From: an uncultured Mycobacterium sp.
Lineage (GTDB): Bacteria > Actinomycetota > Actinomycetes > Mycobacteriales > Mycobacteriaceae
Assembly: GCA_900078375.1 (NCBI GenBank)
Contig: FLQS01000045.1
Coordinates: 62,001 to 126,000 of the forward strand
Length of the DNA stretch: 64,000 nucleotides
Reading direction: 5' to 3'
Shown: piece by piece, positions 62,969-64,000 of the stretch
How the letters are laid out: each line of letters opens with the position of its first letter
How positions within the stretch are numbered: position 1 is the stretch's first letter
Position numbers and translations under genes: made by a program
The notes under the pieces: model-generated
Seen by the model: only the letters and a program-made list of their open reading frames with translations
Database searches by the model: none
Told to the model about the DNA's origin: nothing

Positions 62969-64000
62969 TCAGTCCGATGCGCGCTCGGAGACGCCGGCGC
63001 CCTCGAAGGTGGCCATCGACGCCAGCGTCGCGACGGCTGCCCGCAGCACCGGCAGCGCCACCGCGGCGCCGGTGCCCTCACCCAGGCGCAGGCCCAGGTC
63101 CAGGATCGGCACCAAGTCCAGGTGTGCGAGCGCCAGCGTGTGCGCCGGCTCGGTCGACCGGTGCCCGGCCTGCCACCACGCCCGGGCGCCAGGGGCCATG
63201 CGGTCGGCGACCAGCGCGGCCGCCGTCACCACCACGCCGTCGAGCAGCAGGGGAGTGCGCCGCACCGCGGCCTGCGCGCAGAAACCGGTCATCGCGGCCA
63301 GGTCCGCGCCGCCGCAGGTGCGCAACAGCCCGACCGGATCCGGGCGAAACTGCCTCGCCCGAAACATCGCATCGCGCACCGCCGCCGTCTTGCGTGCCCA
63401 CGCCGCGTCGTCGATACCGGTACCGCGGCCGACGACCGCCACCGGCTCGGTGTCGGTCAGTGTCGCGATCAACGCCGTCGCCGCCGTGGTGTTCGCGATA
63501 CCCATGTCACCGGCGATCAACAGATCGGCACCGGCGTCGACCTCGTCGTCGGCGAGCTGCCGGCCGGCTTCCAGTGCGGCGACAACCTCCTCGGCGCTCA
63601 GAGCATCCTCGAGTGCGATGTTGCCGCTGGACCGGCGGACCTTGTGCGCGCCGATCGCCTCGGTGAGTGGCTGCTCGCAGTCCACCGCGATGTCGACGAC
63701 GCGTACCGACGCTCCCGCGATGCCGGCCAGCACGTTGATCGCCGCGCCACCGGCGTCGATGTTGGCCACCATCTGCGCGGTGACCTCCGGCGGGTAGGCC
63801 GATACACCCGTGCGGGCCACCCCGTGGTCGCCGGCGAATACCACCACCCGGGCCTGCTCGAATTGCTTTGGCGGACAGAGTCCTTGGCAGCCAGACACCC
63901 ACACCGAGAGGGCCTCGAGCCGGCCAAGGGCGCCGGCCGGTTTGGTGAGAATGGCCTGCCTGCGCTGCGCCGCCGCAGCGGCATGGGAGTCTGGCGGTGT
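62969..64000 (-). CDS. cobT: Nicotinate-nucleotide-dimethylbenzimidazole phosphoribosyltransferase, 5' end outside
   Basis: About 343 residues are visible and the start lies beyond 64000. The frame continues past 63904 to the edge ([33 protein letters not shown]). Motifs: [51 protein letters not shown] with the catalytic-site region, [11 protein letters not shown], and [18 protein letters not shown] near the C-terminus with the conserved Glu. It makes alpha-ribazole phosphate for the lower ligand of cobalamin; CobS uses the product. The N-terminal part may be fused to other cob functions in some mycobacteria, which cannot be judged here. Confidence 0.94.
   Translation of the reverse strand, partial: TPPDSHAAAAAQRRQAILTKPAGALGRLEALSVWVSGCQGLCPPKQFEQARVVVFAGDHGVARTGVSAYPPEVTAQMVANIDAGGAAINVLAGIAGASVRVVDIAVDCEQPLTEAIGAHKVRRSSGNIALEDALSAEEVVAALEAGRQLADDEVDAGADLLIAGDMGIANTTAATALIATLTDTEPVAVVGRGTGIDDAAWARKTAAVRDAMFRARQFRPDPVGLLRTCGGADLAAMTGFCAQAAVRRTPLLLDGVVVTAAALVADRMAPGARAWWQAGHRSTEPAHTLALAHLDLVPILDLGLRLGEGTGAAVALPVLRAAVATLASMATFEGAGVSERASD

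Overview
The window is high-GC, densely packed actinobacterial chromosome and is best read as a fast-growing Mycobacterium (Mycolicibacterium). From about 9.3 kb to the right end the gene order follows, in reverse, the Mycobacterium tuberculosis H37Rv block from cobT (Rv2207) to the Rv2237-like gene as I remember it: cobT, cobS, ilvE, gcvT, pepB, ephD, dlaT, Rv2216, lipB, lipA, Rv2219, Rv2219A, glnA1, glnE, glnA2, Rv2223c, caeA/hip1 (Rv2224c), panB, Rv2226 (CYTH-CHAD), rnpB, Rv2228c, Rv2229c, Rv2230c, ptkA, ptpA, SURF1 (Rv2235), cobD. Many starts are GTG. Many genes carry a TANNNT -10 element 6-8 nt before the start codon, the usual layout of mycobacterial leaderless transcripts.

Layout. 0-9.3 kb is accessory. 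It holds the tail of an unidentified gene, a cytochrome P450, a DUF2306 membrane protein divergent from a TetR regulator with two tandem 19-bp operators, and an aldehyde dehydrogenase. Next come two near-identical genes for small secreted four-cysteine proteins that flank a Doc-type toxin-antitoxin pair, then a secreted DUF4185 protein, a VOC protein and an amidohydrolase. 9.3-19.3 kb is conserved core: MpaB-like protein, cobD, SURF1, ptpA/ptkA, Nif3, zinc-ribbon protein, RNase H-phosphatase, an XRE-cupin regulator divergent from a methyltransferase, rnpB and CYTH-CHAD. 19.5-32.7 kb is a second accessory block lying between genes that are neighbours in H37Rv. It holds an orphan fatty-acyl-AMP ligase, a VOC protein, an AraC-type regulator, a three-gene carboxyguanidine-deiminase-like operon with a TetR regulator, a crotonase-family gene, and a three-layer nest of insertion sequences (IS21 inside IS256 inside IS1380). 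32.7-64 kb is core again: panB, a wax ester synthase, two S33 peptidases, an SPFH lipoprotein, the nitrogen block glnA2-glnE-glnA1, the lipoate block lipA-lipB-dlaT, pepB/gcvT, ilvE and cobS/cobT.

How genes work together. glnA1, glnA2 and glnE form the glutamine synthetase and adenylyltransferase system. lipB and lipA make and attach lipoyl groups, which the two lipoyl domains of dlaT carry. cobD, the RNase H-phosphatase fusion, cobS and cobT cover late steps of cobalamin assembly. SURF1 serves cytochrome oxidase. ptpA and ptkA are a linked tyrosine phosphatase/kinase pair.

The most notable observations are: (1) the nested IS, whose boundaries and target duplications can be read at base level and whose outer duplication CTAG supplies the stop codons of both flanking genes; (2) a perfect palindrome centred exactly between the pepB and gcvT start codons that gives each gene the same -10 at the same distance; (3) a carboxyltransferase cut exactly at domain borders from a urea/guanidine carboxylase; (4) the duplicated secreted proteins bracketing a toxin-antitoxin module; (5) decaying genes, namely ephD that has lost its reductase half and a PAS-GGDEF remnant. 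I saw no tRNA, CRISPR array or prophage.
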